DNA of 64,000 nt from Rhodovibrionaceae bacterium. Its GTDB lineage: Bacteria; Pseudomonadota; Alphaproteobacteria; Kiloniellales; DSM-21159. Both the position numbers and the translations under genes were made by a program. A model generated the notes under the pieces. That model had not been told where the DNA came from and ran no database searches. It saw nothing but the letters and a program-made list of their open reading frames with translations. Location of the stretch: assembly GCA_028279885.1 (NCBI GenBank), contig JANQMX010000069.1, positions 1-64,000 on the forward strand, read 5' to 3'. Numbering within the stretch: position 1 is the stretch's first letter; every line of letters starts with the position of its first letter. Below are positions 54,835-63,810 of the stretch, one piece after another.

Positions 54835-55392
54835 GTGTCCATAGCCCAAGCCTTCCCGGCTCTGGTCCTAAACGCGGACTTTCGACCGCTCAGCTATTTC
54901 CCGCTGTCGCTCTGGTCGTGGCAGGAGGCCATCAAGGCCGTGTTCCTCGACCGCGTGAACGTCCTCTCCGAATACGAGCGTACGGTGCGCTCACCCTCCT
55001 TCGAGATGCAACTTCCCAGCGTCATCGCGCTGAAGCAATACGTGCACCTGGACCGCCGGCCGGCCTTTACCCGCTTCAACGTCTTTCTGCGTGACCGCTT
55101 CCACTGCCAGTATTGTGGCGACCGCTTCCGCACCGAGGACCTGACCTTCGATCACGTGGTGCCGCGCTCCCGCGGCGGCCGCACCACCTGGACGAACATC
55201 GTGACGGCCTGTCAGTCCTGTAATCTCGAGAAAGGCAACCGGCTCCCGGGGGAGACGGGCATGTTCCCGAGGACGCGACCTGTCCAGCCTAGCACGTTCC
55301 AGCTGCAGGAAAATGGGCGGGCTTTCCCGCCTAATTTTTTGCACGAAAGCTGGAACGACTTCCTCTACTGGGACAGCGAGCTGGAGTCTTAA
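54835..55392 (+). CDS. HNH endonuclease family protein
   Basis: 185-residue protein with a beta-beta-alpha metal HNH nuclease domain: zinc cysteines in CQYCGDRFRTEDL, then DHVVPRSRGGRTTWTN and CQSCNLEKGNRLPGE. The N-terminal SIAQAFPALVLNADFRPLSY is the usual start of a subfamily conserved across alphaproteobacteria and cyanobacteria, regarded as chromosomal rather than mobile. Start is GTG 54835 with GGAGGGGA upstream. Probably a DNA nicking or repair role; not proven. Confidence 0.9.
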   Translation: MSIAQAFPALVLNADFRPLSYFPLSLWSWQEAIKAVFLDRVNVLSEYERTVRSPSFEMQLPSVIALKQYVHLDRRPAFTRFNVFLRDRFHCQYCGDRFRTEDLTFDHVVPRSRGGRTTWTNIVTACQSCNLEKGNRLPGETGMFPRTRPVQPSTFQLQENGRAFPPNFLHESWNDFLYWDSELES

Positions 55393-55476
55393 GGCGCTTC
55401 GACGCCGGCCACTCCAATCATACAAAACGCGAACGTTTGCGGTGCCCGACTCGGGTCGGGCTGCTAGCGTCACGCC

Positions 55477-56670
55477 ATGACAAGCGACGGACTGGCCGAT
55501 CTCTTCGCGCGGGGCGATGCGCTGATTCTCATCGCGGTCGCCTGCGTGCTGCTCGGCGGCTTTTTGCTCGCCCGCCGCTTGAGCCGGCTGTCGGCGACCG
55601 AGCGCGCCTCCGATCAGGCCTTGCAGGAGGCCGCGCGCCTGGCCGAGGAGCGGGCGGCCGAGACCGAGCTCAGGCTCAAGATGATGGCCGAACAGCAGGC
55701 GGCGCAGCAAAGCCAGCTGATCGAGGCTTTGCGCCGGCAGGAGCGGGCCATCGGCCAGTCGCTCGATCAGCGCATCAATGGCTTTGCCCGCCAGGTCAAC
55801 GACCGCCTGCACCAGACCTCGAGCCAGCAGAGCACGACGCTCAACGAGTTGCGCGAGCGCCTGGCGGTGATCGACCGGGCGCAGCGCAACATCACCGAGC
55901 TCTCCAGCCAGGTGAACGGCCTGCAGGACATCCTCTCCAACAAGCAGGCGCGGGGCGCCTTCGGTGAGGTGCAGCTGCGCGACATCGTCACCAGCGTGCT
56001 GCCGCCCTCCGCCTACGTCTTCCATCCCAAGATGGCCGACGGCAAGGTGCCGGACTGTCTGTTGCAACTGCCCAACCCGCCGGGGCCGATCGTCATCGAC
56101 GCCAAGTTCCCGCTGGAGAGCTACAAGGCGCTGGCGGAGGCAACGGACGATGCCGCACGCCTGCAGGCTTCGCGCAGTTTCTCCCAGGATTTGAAGAAGC
56201 ACATCAAGGACATCGCCGAGAAGTACATCCAGCCGGGCGAGACGGCGGACTCGGCCTTGATGTTCCTGCCCAGCGAAGCGGTGTACGCCGAGCTGCACGC
56301 CAACTTCTCGGGCCTCGTCGAGGAATCCTTCCGGCAGCGGGTCTGGATCGTCTCGCCGACGACCCTGATGGCGACCCTCAACACCGTACGTGCGATCTTG
56401 CGCGACCTGCACATACAGGAGCAGGCGGGCGCCATACGTACGGAGGTGGAGCGGCTGTTGGCCGACGTGACGCGCCTGGGCGACCGCGTCCAGCGGCTGG
56501 AAGGCCACTTCGATCAGGCCGGCCGGGATATCCGAGAGATCCGCATTTCGGCGGACAAGATCTCCAAGCGCGGCTTGCGCCTCACCGACCTCGAGCTTGA
56601 GGAGGTCGCCGCTGAGCTGCCCGAGCCCACCGGCCGTCCGCGTCTGGTCGAGAAGACCCCGGCGGAGTAG
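55477..56670 (+). CDS. rmuC: DNA recombination protein RmuC family
   Basis: Predicted nuclease-fold protein that limits inversions between short inverted repeats. 397 residues: one N-terminal helix (ALILIAVACVLLGGFLLARR), a long coiled coil (about 45-150, many Ala/Glu/Gln), and a C-terminal RmuC domain with ILSNKQARGAFGEVQL, IVIDAKFPLESYKAL and LMFLPSEAVYAEL. ATG 55477 is the only sensible start. The gene is alone, and a palindromic repeat lies after it. Typical alphaproteobacterial version. Confidence 0.92.
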   Translation: MTSDGLADLFARGDALILIAVACVLLGGFLLARRLSRLSATERASDQALQEAARLAEERAAETELRLKMMAEQQAAQQSQLIEALRRQERAIGQSLDQRINGFARQVNDRLHQTSSQQSTTLNELRERLAVIDRAQRNITELSSQVNGLQDILSNKQARGAFGEVQLRDIVTSVLPPSAYVFHPKMADGKVPDCLLQLPNPPGPIVIDAKFPLESYKALAEATDDAARLQASRSFSQDLKKHIKDIAEKYIQPGETADSALMFLPSEAVYAELHANFSGLVEESFRQRVWIVSPTTLMATLNTVRAILRDLHIQEQAGAIRTEVERLLADVTRLGDRVQRLEGHFDQAGRDIREIRISADKISKRGLRLTDLELEEVAAELPEPTGRPRLVEKTPAE

Positions 56671-56724
56671 CGGGCGGCGGCTGTCCTGGCGGTTATCTGC
56701 GCCGGCGTCGCAGCAACACAAGCT

Positions 56725-56830
56725 GTCACCCCGGCCCACGAGCCGGGGTCTATTTGTGAGCTCGCGCAGGCGTCGCCATGGTTCCCGGCTCGCGGTCCTC
56801 GCTGATGCGAGGCCCTTGGCCGGGATGACA
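56725..56830. repeat. dispersed palindromic intergenic repeat, copy 6
   Basis: GTCACCCCGGCCCACGAGCC to GGCCGGGATGACA. A short version (106 bp) of the family, between rmuC and the next gene. Confidence 0.8.
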
Positions 56831-56982
56831 ACCGGAAATGCACCGCCACGCTTTCGCCCGAACCGAAGGGCTACGCTTTGCCCTGACAAACCTGACAAAA
56901 GCGTGACCGGCAGAGGGGCTCGGCTTCTGTTATGGTTTGCTCGACCTACTCTTTAGGGACCGCACCGCGAAGAGAGACTGCC

Positions 56983-57498
56983 ATGCGCCGCTGCTTCCTT
57001 GCCCTCCTTGCCGGATTGCTGATCGTTTTCGCCGGGTCGGCGAGCCAAGCCTTGACCGTTGAGGAGATGGGCGATGTGGTGCAGCGTCTCGACCCCGAGG
57101 CGAAAGGCGGCGACAATCACTGGCTCTTCAAGATCGAAGGGGTGGATCTGAGCCTGGTCTACGATGAGGATCGGGACCGCATGCGGGTGGTGGCCGTGAT
57201 CGCACCGGTCAACGAGCTGACGCCGCAGCAGATCGTGCGCTGCCTGCAGGCCAACTTCGACTCCGCCCTCGATGCTCGCTACGCCCTGGCCAACGGGGCG
57301 CTGTGGAGCGCCTTCATCCACCCGCTCGGCAGCCTCGACCGGGAGGAGCTGATCTCCGGCATCGGGCAGACGGTGAACCTGGTGACCTCCTTCGGCACCA
57401 CCTACTCCTCCGGCGGGCTGGTCTACGGCGGCGGCGACAGCCAGCAGCTGCAGCGCGAGCTGATCGACAAGCTGCTGGAGCGCGGACAGGCGATTTAG
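56983..57498 (+). CDS. exported YbjN-like protein
   Basis: 171 residues from ATG 56983, with a signal peptide (FLALLAGLLIVFAGSASQA). The mature part resembles YbjN/type III chaperone-like alpha-beta folds: TVEEMGDVVQRLDPEAKGGD, FKIEGVDLSLVYDEDRDRMR and VNELTPQQIVRCLQANFDSA. A Gly/Ser-rich stretch near residue 145 (YSSGGLVYGGGDSQQL) precedes the C-terminal helix. It is likely periplasmic. The family has no settled function. It stands between two palindromic repeats and is not in an obvious operon. Confidence 0.7.
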   Translation: MRRCFLALLAGLLIVFAGSASQALTVEEMGDVVQRLDPEAKGGDNHWLFKIEGVDLSLVYDEDRDRMRVVAVIAPVNELTPQQIVRCLQANFDSALDARYALANGALWSAFIHPLGSLDREELISGIGQTVNLVTSFGTTYSSGGLVYGGGDSQQLQRELIDKLLERGQAI

Positions 57499-57552
57499 GT
57501 TCCGGTACCGGTTCCTGAAGATCGACCGCCGTAGGCTGCCTCTTACCTCTTC

Positions 57553-57670
57553 CGTCACCCCGGCCCCCGAGCCGGGGTCCATTCTTCAGCCAGCGCCAGA
57601 TATCCGACTTGCGCACCCAGTCGTCCCATGGTTCCCGGCTCGCGGGCTTTCGCCCTTGGCCGGGATGACA
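57553..57670. repeat. dispersed palindromic intergenic repeat, copy 7
   Basis: GTCACCCCGGCCCCCGAGCC to GGCCGGGATGACA, very close to copy 6 and only ~720 nt away. Confidence 0.8.
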
Positions 57671-57704
57671 GCCGAGGACAACTGCGGGCGTCGCGCGTGA
57701 GTGC

Positions 57705-58883
57705 CTAAGAACCAGCTTCCTTCAACTGCGCCTTGAGCTGGAGAGCGGCGCGGGCGTAGCCGCCCTCGGCGCCGTCCAGGAAGTGCATGTGGTCGTGGGT
57801 CAGCGGCGAGGGCACGATGCAGGTCATCAGCGCCGCCGGCTGTTCCCACAGGCCGTAGGCCACGACGCCGCGCTGCCGCGCCTCCTCCAGAATGGCTTTC
57901 ACCTCCGAAAGGGCCTCGGGCCCGCAGTCCACGGTCATGCGCAGCATGTCGTCGAACTTGCGGAAGTCCGTGTTGGCCGCCGTGTTGGTGCGGTAGGCCA
58001 GGGGGTCGAAGCCGGCGACGGTCCATTTGGTCTTGTCGAGCAGCCAGGCGATCAGGGTGATCAGCCAGATCTTGCGTTTCTGCTTGGCGAGCGGCGTGTC
58101 CGCGCTGCGGCTGGCGCGGGCCTCCAGCTCCAGGCCCGCCGGCGGCCAAGTGAAGCCGGGGCCGATGGGCGGCACAGGGTGGCCGCCGCGCTCGTAGCGG
58201 CCGATCAGCGCCACCAGTTGGCGGGTCACCGCGACGAAGCCCGAGTCCTCGGCCGAGCCCAGCGGCGCAACGAGCAAGGAGAGGATGCAGCCGCGCGTCT
58301 CCTCGATCGGCGTCCAGCGGCAGGACAGGCCGGTCAGGTCCGGGCGGGCGCCGGGCGGCGCCATGGGCACGGCGTAAGCATCGCGCTTCATCTCCTCCTC
58401 GGCCCAGGCCAGGCCGTGCCCCGCGAACATGGCATAGCAGACGTTGTCGGAGGCGGCGAAGCGCGCCATCAGCACCTCGTGACCCGCGGCACGCACGTCA
58501 TCGACTGGCACCATGGCGGCCCGCAGTCCAAGCCCCAATTCCTCCTCGACCCAGCGGGCGGTGCGGGTGAGCGCCTCGCGGGCGGCCTCGGCGTCTTCTG
58601 GCGGCACCGCCAGGCTGGCGCCATCGCCGCCGAAGACGAATGGGAAGTTGCGGTGGCCGATGGCGTTCATCACGGCTGAGATCGCCGTGGCCCCCGCCAT
58701 GTTGACCCGCTTGTAGTGCCCCGCCTCGATCGCCTGGGTCGAGCCGACCACGTCGGTCAAGCCAAGCCACCAGCCGGCGGGGAGAGGGCGGTAGACCGAG
58801 GCGTCGACCACCTGGGCGAAGTCTGAAAAGGGCTCTGTCCCGAGATAAAAGCCCTCGGCGTCGCTTTGCGAAGTCTCGCCCAT
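57705..58883 (-). CDS. DUF3095 protein (nucleotide-cyclase-like family)
   Basis: 392 residues of the DUF3095 family, which is thought to be related to class III adenylate cyclases but lacks proven activity. Characteristic stretches: ADGWWLGLTDVVGSTQ-like WWLGLTDVVGSTQAIEAGHY, FPFVFGGDGASLAVP and LRMTVDCGPEALSEVK. The first motif has the Asp and Gly of a cyclase metal loop. No membrane helix. It stands alone; its downstream flank is a palindromic repeat. Substrate and product unknown. Confidence 0.82.
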   Translation of the reverse strand: MGETSQSDAEGFYLGTEPFSDFAQVVDASVYRPLPAGWWLGLTDVVGSTQAIEAGHYKRVNMAGATAISAVMNAIGHRNFPFVFGGDGASLAVPPEDAEAAREALTRTARWVEEELGLGLRAAMVPVDDVRAAGHEVLMARFAASDNVCYAMFAGHGLAWAEEEMKRDAYAVPMAPPGARPDLTGLSCRWTPIEETRGCILSLLVAPLGSAEDSGFVAVTRQLVALIGRYERGGHPVPPIGPGFTWPPAGLELEARASRSADTPLAKQKRKIWLITLIAWLLDKTKWTVAGFDPLAYRTNTAANTDFRKFDDMLRMTVDCGPEALSEVKAILEEARQRGVVAYGLWEQPAALMTCIVPSPLTHDHMHFLDGAEGGYARAALQLKAQLKEAGS

Positions 58884-58990
58884 GGCCCGCTCCCGTCTTC
58901 CCCAACGCTCAGAGGATTATACGGTACCGCGCTGGGATTTGGATGCCTAGACCACTGACCCTTTGCACTTCGTCGGGCGCAGCCCCCGCA

Positions 58991-59419
58991 CTACTGCCGG
59001 TACTTCTCCGGCATCTGCGGGTTGTTGGCGGGGTTGGTGTCGTGCTTGGCGAGGCGCAGGATCCGCTCGCCGTCGACCAGCGGCGCGAGCTCCGCTTCCA
59101 GCGCCTCCGCCTTGTCCTTGTCGTAGACCTCGTCGCCGCCGACGTAGAGCGTGAAGGCCTTGAGGTACTTCGCCTTCTTCGCCGGATCCTCGATCGTCGC
59201 CTTGGTCCAGGCGTAGAGCGGATAGTTCTCGCGCCCTTCCCGTTCCGCCGCGCTGACGTAGTCGGCAAAGGCGTCGTACTGGCACTTCAGCGCAGCCTGG
59301 TGCTTGCCCAGCACCTCAGAGAGGGGTGCCAAAGCCGGGTCCTCGCCGGCGCCGCGCGCCGCGGCGGACAGGGCGTCATCCAGGTAAAGCCGCAGCTGAT
59401 ACTGCCATTCCTCGGCCAT
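58991..59419 (-). CDS. hypothetical protein (142 aa)
   Basis: Soluble, mostly helical protein that I do not recognise. Seen: WQYQLRLYLDDALSAAARG, DPALAPLSEVLGKHQAALK, and a closing KHDTNPANNPQMPEKYRQ. The ORF keeps a GC-rich codon pattern and has a plausible ATG (59419), so it is probably real. It follows pheT upstream on the same strand after ~70 nt but does not look linked to it. No motif suggests a function. Confidence 0.7.
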   Translation of the reverse strand: MAEEWQYQLRLYLDDALSAAARGAGEDPALAPLSEVLGKHQAALKCQYDAFADYVSAAEREGRENYPLYAWTKATIEDPAKKAKYLKAFTLYVGGDEVYDKDKAEALEAELAPLVDGERILRLAKHDTNPANNPQMPEKYRQ

Positions 59420-59489
59420 GCGCGTTCCCCTTGGGCAATCCTGTTTCGTGCGTGCCTGCTACGCGACCTATTCCTAGCGAACCCTAGTT

Positions 59490-61907
59490 CTAGCCCCGCA
59501 GCGTGCCGCCGCAGTGCTTCTCCACCTGGGCGACGATCTTAGCCGAGACGGCCTCCAAGGCCTCTTCGGTCAGGGTCGCTTCGCGCGGTTGCAGGGTGAC
59601 GGCCAGCGCCAGGGATTTCTTGCCCTCGCCGAGCGCCGCTCCGCGGAAGACGTCGAAGAGATCGACCTGAGCGATCAGCGCCTTGTCGGCGCCCTTGGCG
59701 GCACGCAGCACCTTCTCCGCCGGCACGGTCTCGTCGACCACGAAGGCGAAGTCGCGCTCGACCGGCTGGAAGGGCGCGAGATCGGCGGCGGCTTTCAGCT
59801 TGCCGGCCTTCTTGGGCGGTGGCACCTGCTCCAGGAAGACCTCGCAGGCCACCACGGGCCCCTTGAGGTCGAGGCGGCGCAGGATGCGGGGGTGCACCTC
59901 GCCGAAGGCGGCCAGCACCTTGGGGCCGAGGCGGAGCTGGCCGCTGCGGCCCGGGTGGTACCAGTGGGGCGCGTCGGTCGAGACCTGCAGGTTCTCAACC
60001 GGAGCGCCGACGGCCTCCAGCACCGCGACAGCGTCGGCCTTGGCGTCGAAGGCGTCGCGCGGGCGGGGCGGCGCGTTCCAGTGGCGCGGCCCGCTCTCGC
60101 CGGCGCGCACCACGGCCGCCGTCCAGTCCTGCCCCTCGGGCGCGTCGCCCTGGTAGAGCGGCCCGATCTCGAACAGGCCCACGTCGCCGTAGCCGCGGTC
60201 GGCGTTGCGCTGTGCGGCCTGCAGCAAGGTGGTCAGTACCGAAGGACGCATGACCACGAGATCGGTGGAGATGGGATTGTCGAGCTTGATCGCCGGCTCG
60301 TCCCAGCCGAAGAGTTCGGCCGTGGGCTCATCGATGAAGGAGTAGGTGACGCACTCGTTGAGGCCGGCCCAGCAGAGCGCGTTGCGCGCCGCCGAGGCGC
60401 GGCGCTGCCGGTCGGTCAGGGCCGGGCGCGGCAGCGCGGTTTCCCGCGGCAGCGGCGTCACCGGGATATCCTCATAGCCCTGGATGCGCAGCACCTCTTC
60501 CACCAGGTCTGCTTCGCCGACGATATCGGGGCGCCAGCTCGGCACGCTGCAGGTGAGTGTGCGGCCCTTGCGGCTCGTCACCGGGAAGCCCAGGTGCTCC
60601 AGGATGGCGACCTGGCGCTCGGCCGGGACGGCGACGCCGCCCAGGCTCTCGCAGCGGTTCTCGCGCAGAGTGACGCTGCGGCTGGTGTCGGGGATCTCGC
60701 CGGCGGAGACCACGTGGCTGGCCTCGCCACCGCAAAGCTCCAGCACCCAGCGCGCGGCGACCTCTGGGCCCCAGCGCGCACTGTCTGGGTCGAGCCCGCG
60801 CTCGAAGCGGTAACGGGCATCGGAGACAATGCCGAGCTTGCGGCCGCTGGCGGCGGTGCGGACCGGATCGAAGAGGGCGACCTCGAGGAAGACGTTGGTG
60901 GTCTCTTCGGTGCAGCCGGAGAGCTCGCCGCCCATGATGCCGCCGATGCCCTCGATGCCGTTCTCGTCGGCGATCACCGTCATGCTCGGGTCGAGGCTGT
61001 AGGTGCGGCCGTCCAGCGCCAGCACCTCCTCGCCGTCGCGCGCCATGCGCATGGTGGGATTGCCTTTGACCTTGTCGGCGTCGAAGACGTGCAACGGCCG
61101 GCCGAGGTCGAAGGTCACGTAGTTGGTGATGTCGACCAGGGCAGAGATGGGCCGGAGGCCGATGGCCTTGAGGCGTTTCTGCATCCAAGCCGGGGAGGGG
61201 CCGTTCTTCACGCCGCGGAAGCTGCGTCCCGCGACGTAGGGGCAGGCCTCCTGCAGGTCGGCCGGCAGGTCGCGCACCCACTTGAGTGGGCTCTCGAAGG
61301 TCCCTTCGATCTTGGGCGCGCTGAGCGGCTTTAGTTTGCCGAGGCCGGCGGCGGCCAGGTCGCGGGCAACGCCGCGCACGCCGAGACAGTCGCTACGGTT
61401 CGGCGTGATGGCGATATCGATGACCGGATCGTCCAGGCCGAGGATGGGCGCGATGGGCTGGCCAGGCTTGAGGTCACCGGCCTCGCCGTCGGGAGCCAGG
61501 TCGATGATGCCCTCGTGCTCGTCGGAGAGTCCCAGCTCGCGCTCGCTGAGCAGCATGCCGTTGGAATCGATGCCGCGGATCTGGCCGGACTTGAGCAGCA
61601 GCTCGGTGCCGGGGACGTAGCTGCCCGCGGCGGCGAAGACACCATACATGCCGGTCCGCGCATTGGGGGCGCCGCAGACGACTTGCACCTCGCCGCTGCC
61701 GGTCTCGACCCGGCAGACACGCAGGCGGTCGGCGTTCGGGTGCTGGCTCGCCTCGATGACGTAGCCGACCACGAAGGGCACCAGCTTCTCGGCCGGGTTC
61801 TCCACGCCTTCCAGCTCGAGCCCGAGCATGGAGAGCTTCTCAGCGATCTCCTCCAGCGAGGCCTCGGTCTCGAGATGGTCTTTCAGCCAACTGAATGTGA
61901 ATTTCAT
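59490..61907 (-). CDS. pheT: phenylalanyl-tRNA synthetase beta subunit
   Basis: Beta subunit of the (alpha-beta)2 class II enzyme that charges tRNA-Phe. 805 residues with tRNA-binding EMAPII-like domain near the N-terminus (FVVGYVIEASQHPNADRLR), B3/B4 editing domain, B5 domain (GRTLTCSVPSWRPDIVGEADL), and the C-terminal ferredoxin-like anticodon domain (ATLTEEALEAVSAKIVAQVE). The stop of pheS is 3 nt upstream, so the two are one transcript, with pheS first. Normal length. Confidence 0.97.
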   Translation of the reverse strand: MKFTFSWLKDHLETEASLEEIAEKLSMLGLELEGVENPAEKLVPFVVGYVIEASQHPNADRLRVCRVETGSGEVQVVCGAPNARTGMYGVFAAAGSYVPGTELLLKSGQIRGIDSNGMLLSERELGLSDEHEGIIDLAPDGEAGDLKPGQPIAPILGLDDPVIDIAITPNRSDCLGVRGVARDLAAAGLGKLKPLSAPKIEGTFESPLKWVRDLPADLQEACPYVAGRSFRGVKNGPSPAWMQKRLKAIGLRPISALVDITNYVTFDLGRPLHVFDADKVKGNPTMRMARDGEEVLALDGRTYSLDPSMTVIADENGIEGIGGIMGGELSGCTEETTNVFLEVALFDPVRTAASGRKLGIVSDARYRFERGLDPDSARWGPEVAARWVLELCGGEASHVVSAGEIPDTSRSVTLRENRCESLGGVAVPAERQVAILEHLGFPVTSRKGRTLTCSVPSWRPDIVGEADLVEEVLRIQGYEDIPVTPLPRETALPRPALTDRQRRASAARNALCWAGLNECVTYSFIDEPTAELFGWDEPAIKLDNPISTDLVVMRPSVLTTLLQAAQRNADRGYGDVGLFEIGPLYQGDAPEGQDWTAAVVRAGESGPRHWNAPPRPRDAFDAKADAVAVLEAVGAPVENLQVSTDAPHWYHPGRSGQLRLGPKVLAAFGEVHPRILRRLDLKGPVVACEVFLEQVPPPKKAGKLKAAADLAPFQPVERDFAFVVDETVPAEKVLRAAKGADKALIAQVDLFDVFRGAALGEGKKSLALAVTLQPREATLTEEALEAVSAKIVAQVEKHCGGTLRG

Positions 61908-61910
61908 GGC

Positions 61911-62981
61911 CTACAGCCCCCGCACCATCGACGGCGTCTCCAACGGCACGAAGCCGTAGTGGCGCAGCCAGCGGATGTCGCTGTCGTAGAAGGGTCGGAG
62001 GTCGGGCATGCCGTACTTCAGCATGGCGATGCGCTCGATGCCCATGCCGAAGGCGAAGCCCTGGTACTTGCTGCTGTCGATGCCGCAGTTCTCCAGCACC
62101 TTCGGATTGACCATGCCGCAGCCCAGGATCTCCAGCCAGTCGTCGCCGGCGCCGATCACCAGCTGTCCGCCCTTCTTGCTGCAGCCGATATCGACCTCCG
62201 CCGAGGGCTCGGTGAAGGGGAAGTAGCTGGGGCGGAAGCGCACAGGGAGATCGTCCACGCCGAAGTAGGCGCGGCAGAACTCGATCAGGGTGCCCTTCAG
62301 GTGGCCCATGTGGGTCGACTCGTCGATCACCAGCCCCTCGACCTGATGGAACATGGGGCTGTGCGTCGCGTCGTGGTCGGCGCGGAAGGTGCGGCCGGGC
62401 GCGATCACCCGGATGGGCGGCTTGGTCGACTGCATGGTCCGCACCTGCACCGGGCTGGTGTGGGTGCGCAGCACCATGCGAGAGCCGTCCGGCTTCTCCG
62501 GGAAATAGAAGGTGTCCATCTCCTGGCGCGCCGGGTGCTCGGGCGGGATATTGAGGGCGTCGAAGTTGTGGAAGTCGTCCTCGATGTGCGGCCCTTCGGC
62601 GACGGTGAAGCCCATCTCGCCGAAAATCGCCACCAGCTCTTCCATGGTCTGGCTGATCGGGTGGACCAGGCCCACCTCGCGCGGCCGGGCCGGTAGGGAG
62701 ACGTCGAGGCTTTCCTCCGCCAGGCGGCGCTCCAGCTCCACCTCTTCCAGCTCCGCCTTGCGCGCCTCGATGGCGCTTTGCAGGGCGTCCTTGACCAGGT
62801 TGAGCGCCTGACCTTGGGCCTTGCGGGCCTCGGGGTCGAGCCCGCCGAGACCCTTCATCAACTGGGTGATGCGCCCTTTCTTGCCCAACCCGGAGACGCG
62901 CAGCGCCTCCAGCGCCGCAAGATCCGGGGCAGCGTGAGCCGCCGTCAGCAGCTCGCTCTTGAGGCTGTCGAGATCTGTCAT
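61911..62981 (-). CDS. pheS: phenylalanyl-tRNA synthetase alpha subunit
   Basis: Catalytic alpha subunit, 356 residues from ATG 62981 ([12 protein letters not shown]); the longer ORF start at 63086 adds a non-family leader. Coiled-coil N-terminus, then class II motifs: [12 protein letters not shown], the motif 2 segment [18 protein letters not shown], and motif 3 [17 protein letters not shown]. It follows rplT by 115 nt on the same strand, giving the common order rpmI, rplT, pheS, pheT. Confidence 0.97.
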   Translation of the reverse strand: MTDLDSLKSELLTAAHAAPDLAALEALRVSGLGKKGRITQLMKGLGGLDPEARKAQGQALNLVKDALQSAIEARKAELEEVELERRLAEESLDVSLPARPREVGLVHPISQTMEELVAIFGEMGFTVAEGPHIEDDFHNFDALNIPPEHPARQEMDTFYFPEKPDGSRMVLRTHTSPVQVRTMQSTKPPIRVIAPGRTFRADHDATHSPMFHQVEGLVIDESTHMGHLKGTLIEFCRAYFGVDDLPVRFRPSYFPFTEPSAEVDIGCSKKGGQLVIGAGDDWLEILGCGMVNPKVLENCGIDSSKYQGFAFGMGIERIAMLKYGMPDLRPFYDSDIRWLRHYGFVPLETPSMVRGL

Positions 62982-63096
62982 GTTCTGCCTGAACCCGCCT
63001 CGCATGGCTCCGCGGCGGGAACAGAGCTGAACGAGGAAAAGGTCGCTTTCGGCCCGCCGCCTCTCGCCCCTCGCAAGGAGAGACAAGAGTAAAGCC

Positions 63097-63456
63097 TTAG
63101 CCCTGCCGGGCTGCCGCCGCTTGGTCGACCAGGGCCTTGAAGGCCTCCGGCTCGCGCACGGCGAGGTCGGCCAGCATCTTGCGGTCCACTTCGATGCCGG
63201 CCTTGTGGATCCCGTCCATAAACTGGGAGTAGGTCATGCCGTGCTCGCGGGTCGCCGCGTTGATGCGCTGGATCCAGAGGCCCCGGAAGAAGCGCTTGCG
63301 GGTGCGGCGGTCGCGGTAGGCGTACTGCCAGCCTTTCTCGACCGCCTGGACGGCGACGCGAAAGACGTTCTTCCGCCGGCCGTAGTAGCCGTCGGCCGCC
63401 TTGACGACCTTCTTGTGCTTGGCGTGGGCGGTGGTGCCGCGCTTGACTCGTGCCAT
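63097..63456 (-). CDS. rplT: 50S ribosomal protein L20
   Basis: Early 23S rRNA-binding assembly protein, 119 residues; starts [18 protein letters not shown] and has the typical [17 protein letters not shown] and [15 protein letters not shown]. Follows rpmI by 17 nt on the same strand. In many bacteria L20 represses its own operon through a leader; no such structure could be identified in the ~110 nt before rpmI. Confidence 0.98.
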   Translation of the reverse strand: MARVKRGTTAHAKHKKVVKAADGYYGRRKNVFRVAVQAVEKGWQYAYRDRRTRKRFFRGLWIQRINAATREHGMTYSQFMDGIHKAGIEVDRKMLADLAVREPEAFKALVDQAAAARQG

Positions 63457-63473
63457 CGTCGCGCTCCTCTGCC

Positions 63474-63674
63474 TCAGCCGTTGGGAAGATAGTTTTTCTT
63501 CACGATCTTGGCGTCCGCATCGGCCAGGATCATGGTGCCGCGTGCCTTCCGCTTCATCTTCTGCGGGCGCTTGCGCATGCCGTGGTTCAGGAAGGCGGAG
63601 CCGACCTTGACGCGGCCGCTCGCCGTGAGCTTGAAGCGCTTCTTGGCGCCGCTCTTGGTCTTCATCTTAGGCAT
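63474..63674 (-). CDS. rpmI: 50S ribosomal protein L35
   Basis: Small basic ribosomal protein, 66 residues: [20 protein letters not shown] and [23 protein letters not shown] precedes the ATG on the minus strand. First gene of the L35-L20-PheST group here; infC is not upstream in the window, where a DinB-type gene is found instead. Confidence 0.98.
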   Translation of the reverse strand: MPKMKTKSGAKKRFKLTASGRVKVGSAFLNHGMRKRPQKMKRKARGTMILADADAKIVKKNYLPNG

Positions 63675-63787
63675 TTCGTTTCCTTCTCTCTCGTCGGCGT
63701 CGCGAACGCCGTATGTAAAGGCGGCTGGGCATGCCTATGGCCGCGCCGCCAGACTTCTCCGAATTTCGGAAAGCAGGTCTTATATAG

Positions 63788-63805
63788 GCGCGGGAATTCC
63801 CGCGC
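63788..63805. terminator. 18-bp perfect palindrome between the DinB gene and rpmI
   Basis: GCGCGGGAATTCCCGCGC is a perfect inverted repeat five bases after the DinB stop. It may end that transcript or shape the rpmI leader. No T-run follows. Confidence 0.45.
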
Positions 63806-63810
63806 AAGTA

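Noticed and set aside
59514-61334. 606-residue plus-strand ORF opposite pheT
   Set aside because: Antisense shadow of pheT with Ala/Arg/Leu-rich composition and no domain.
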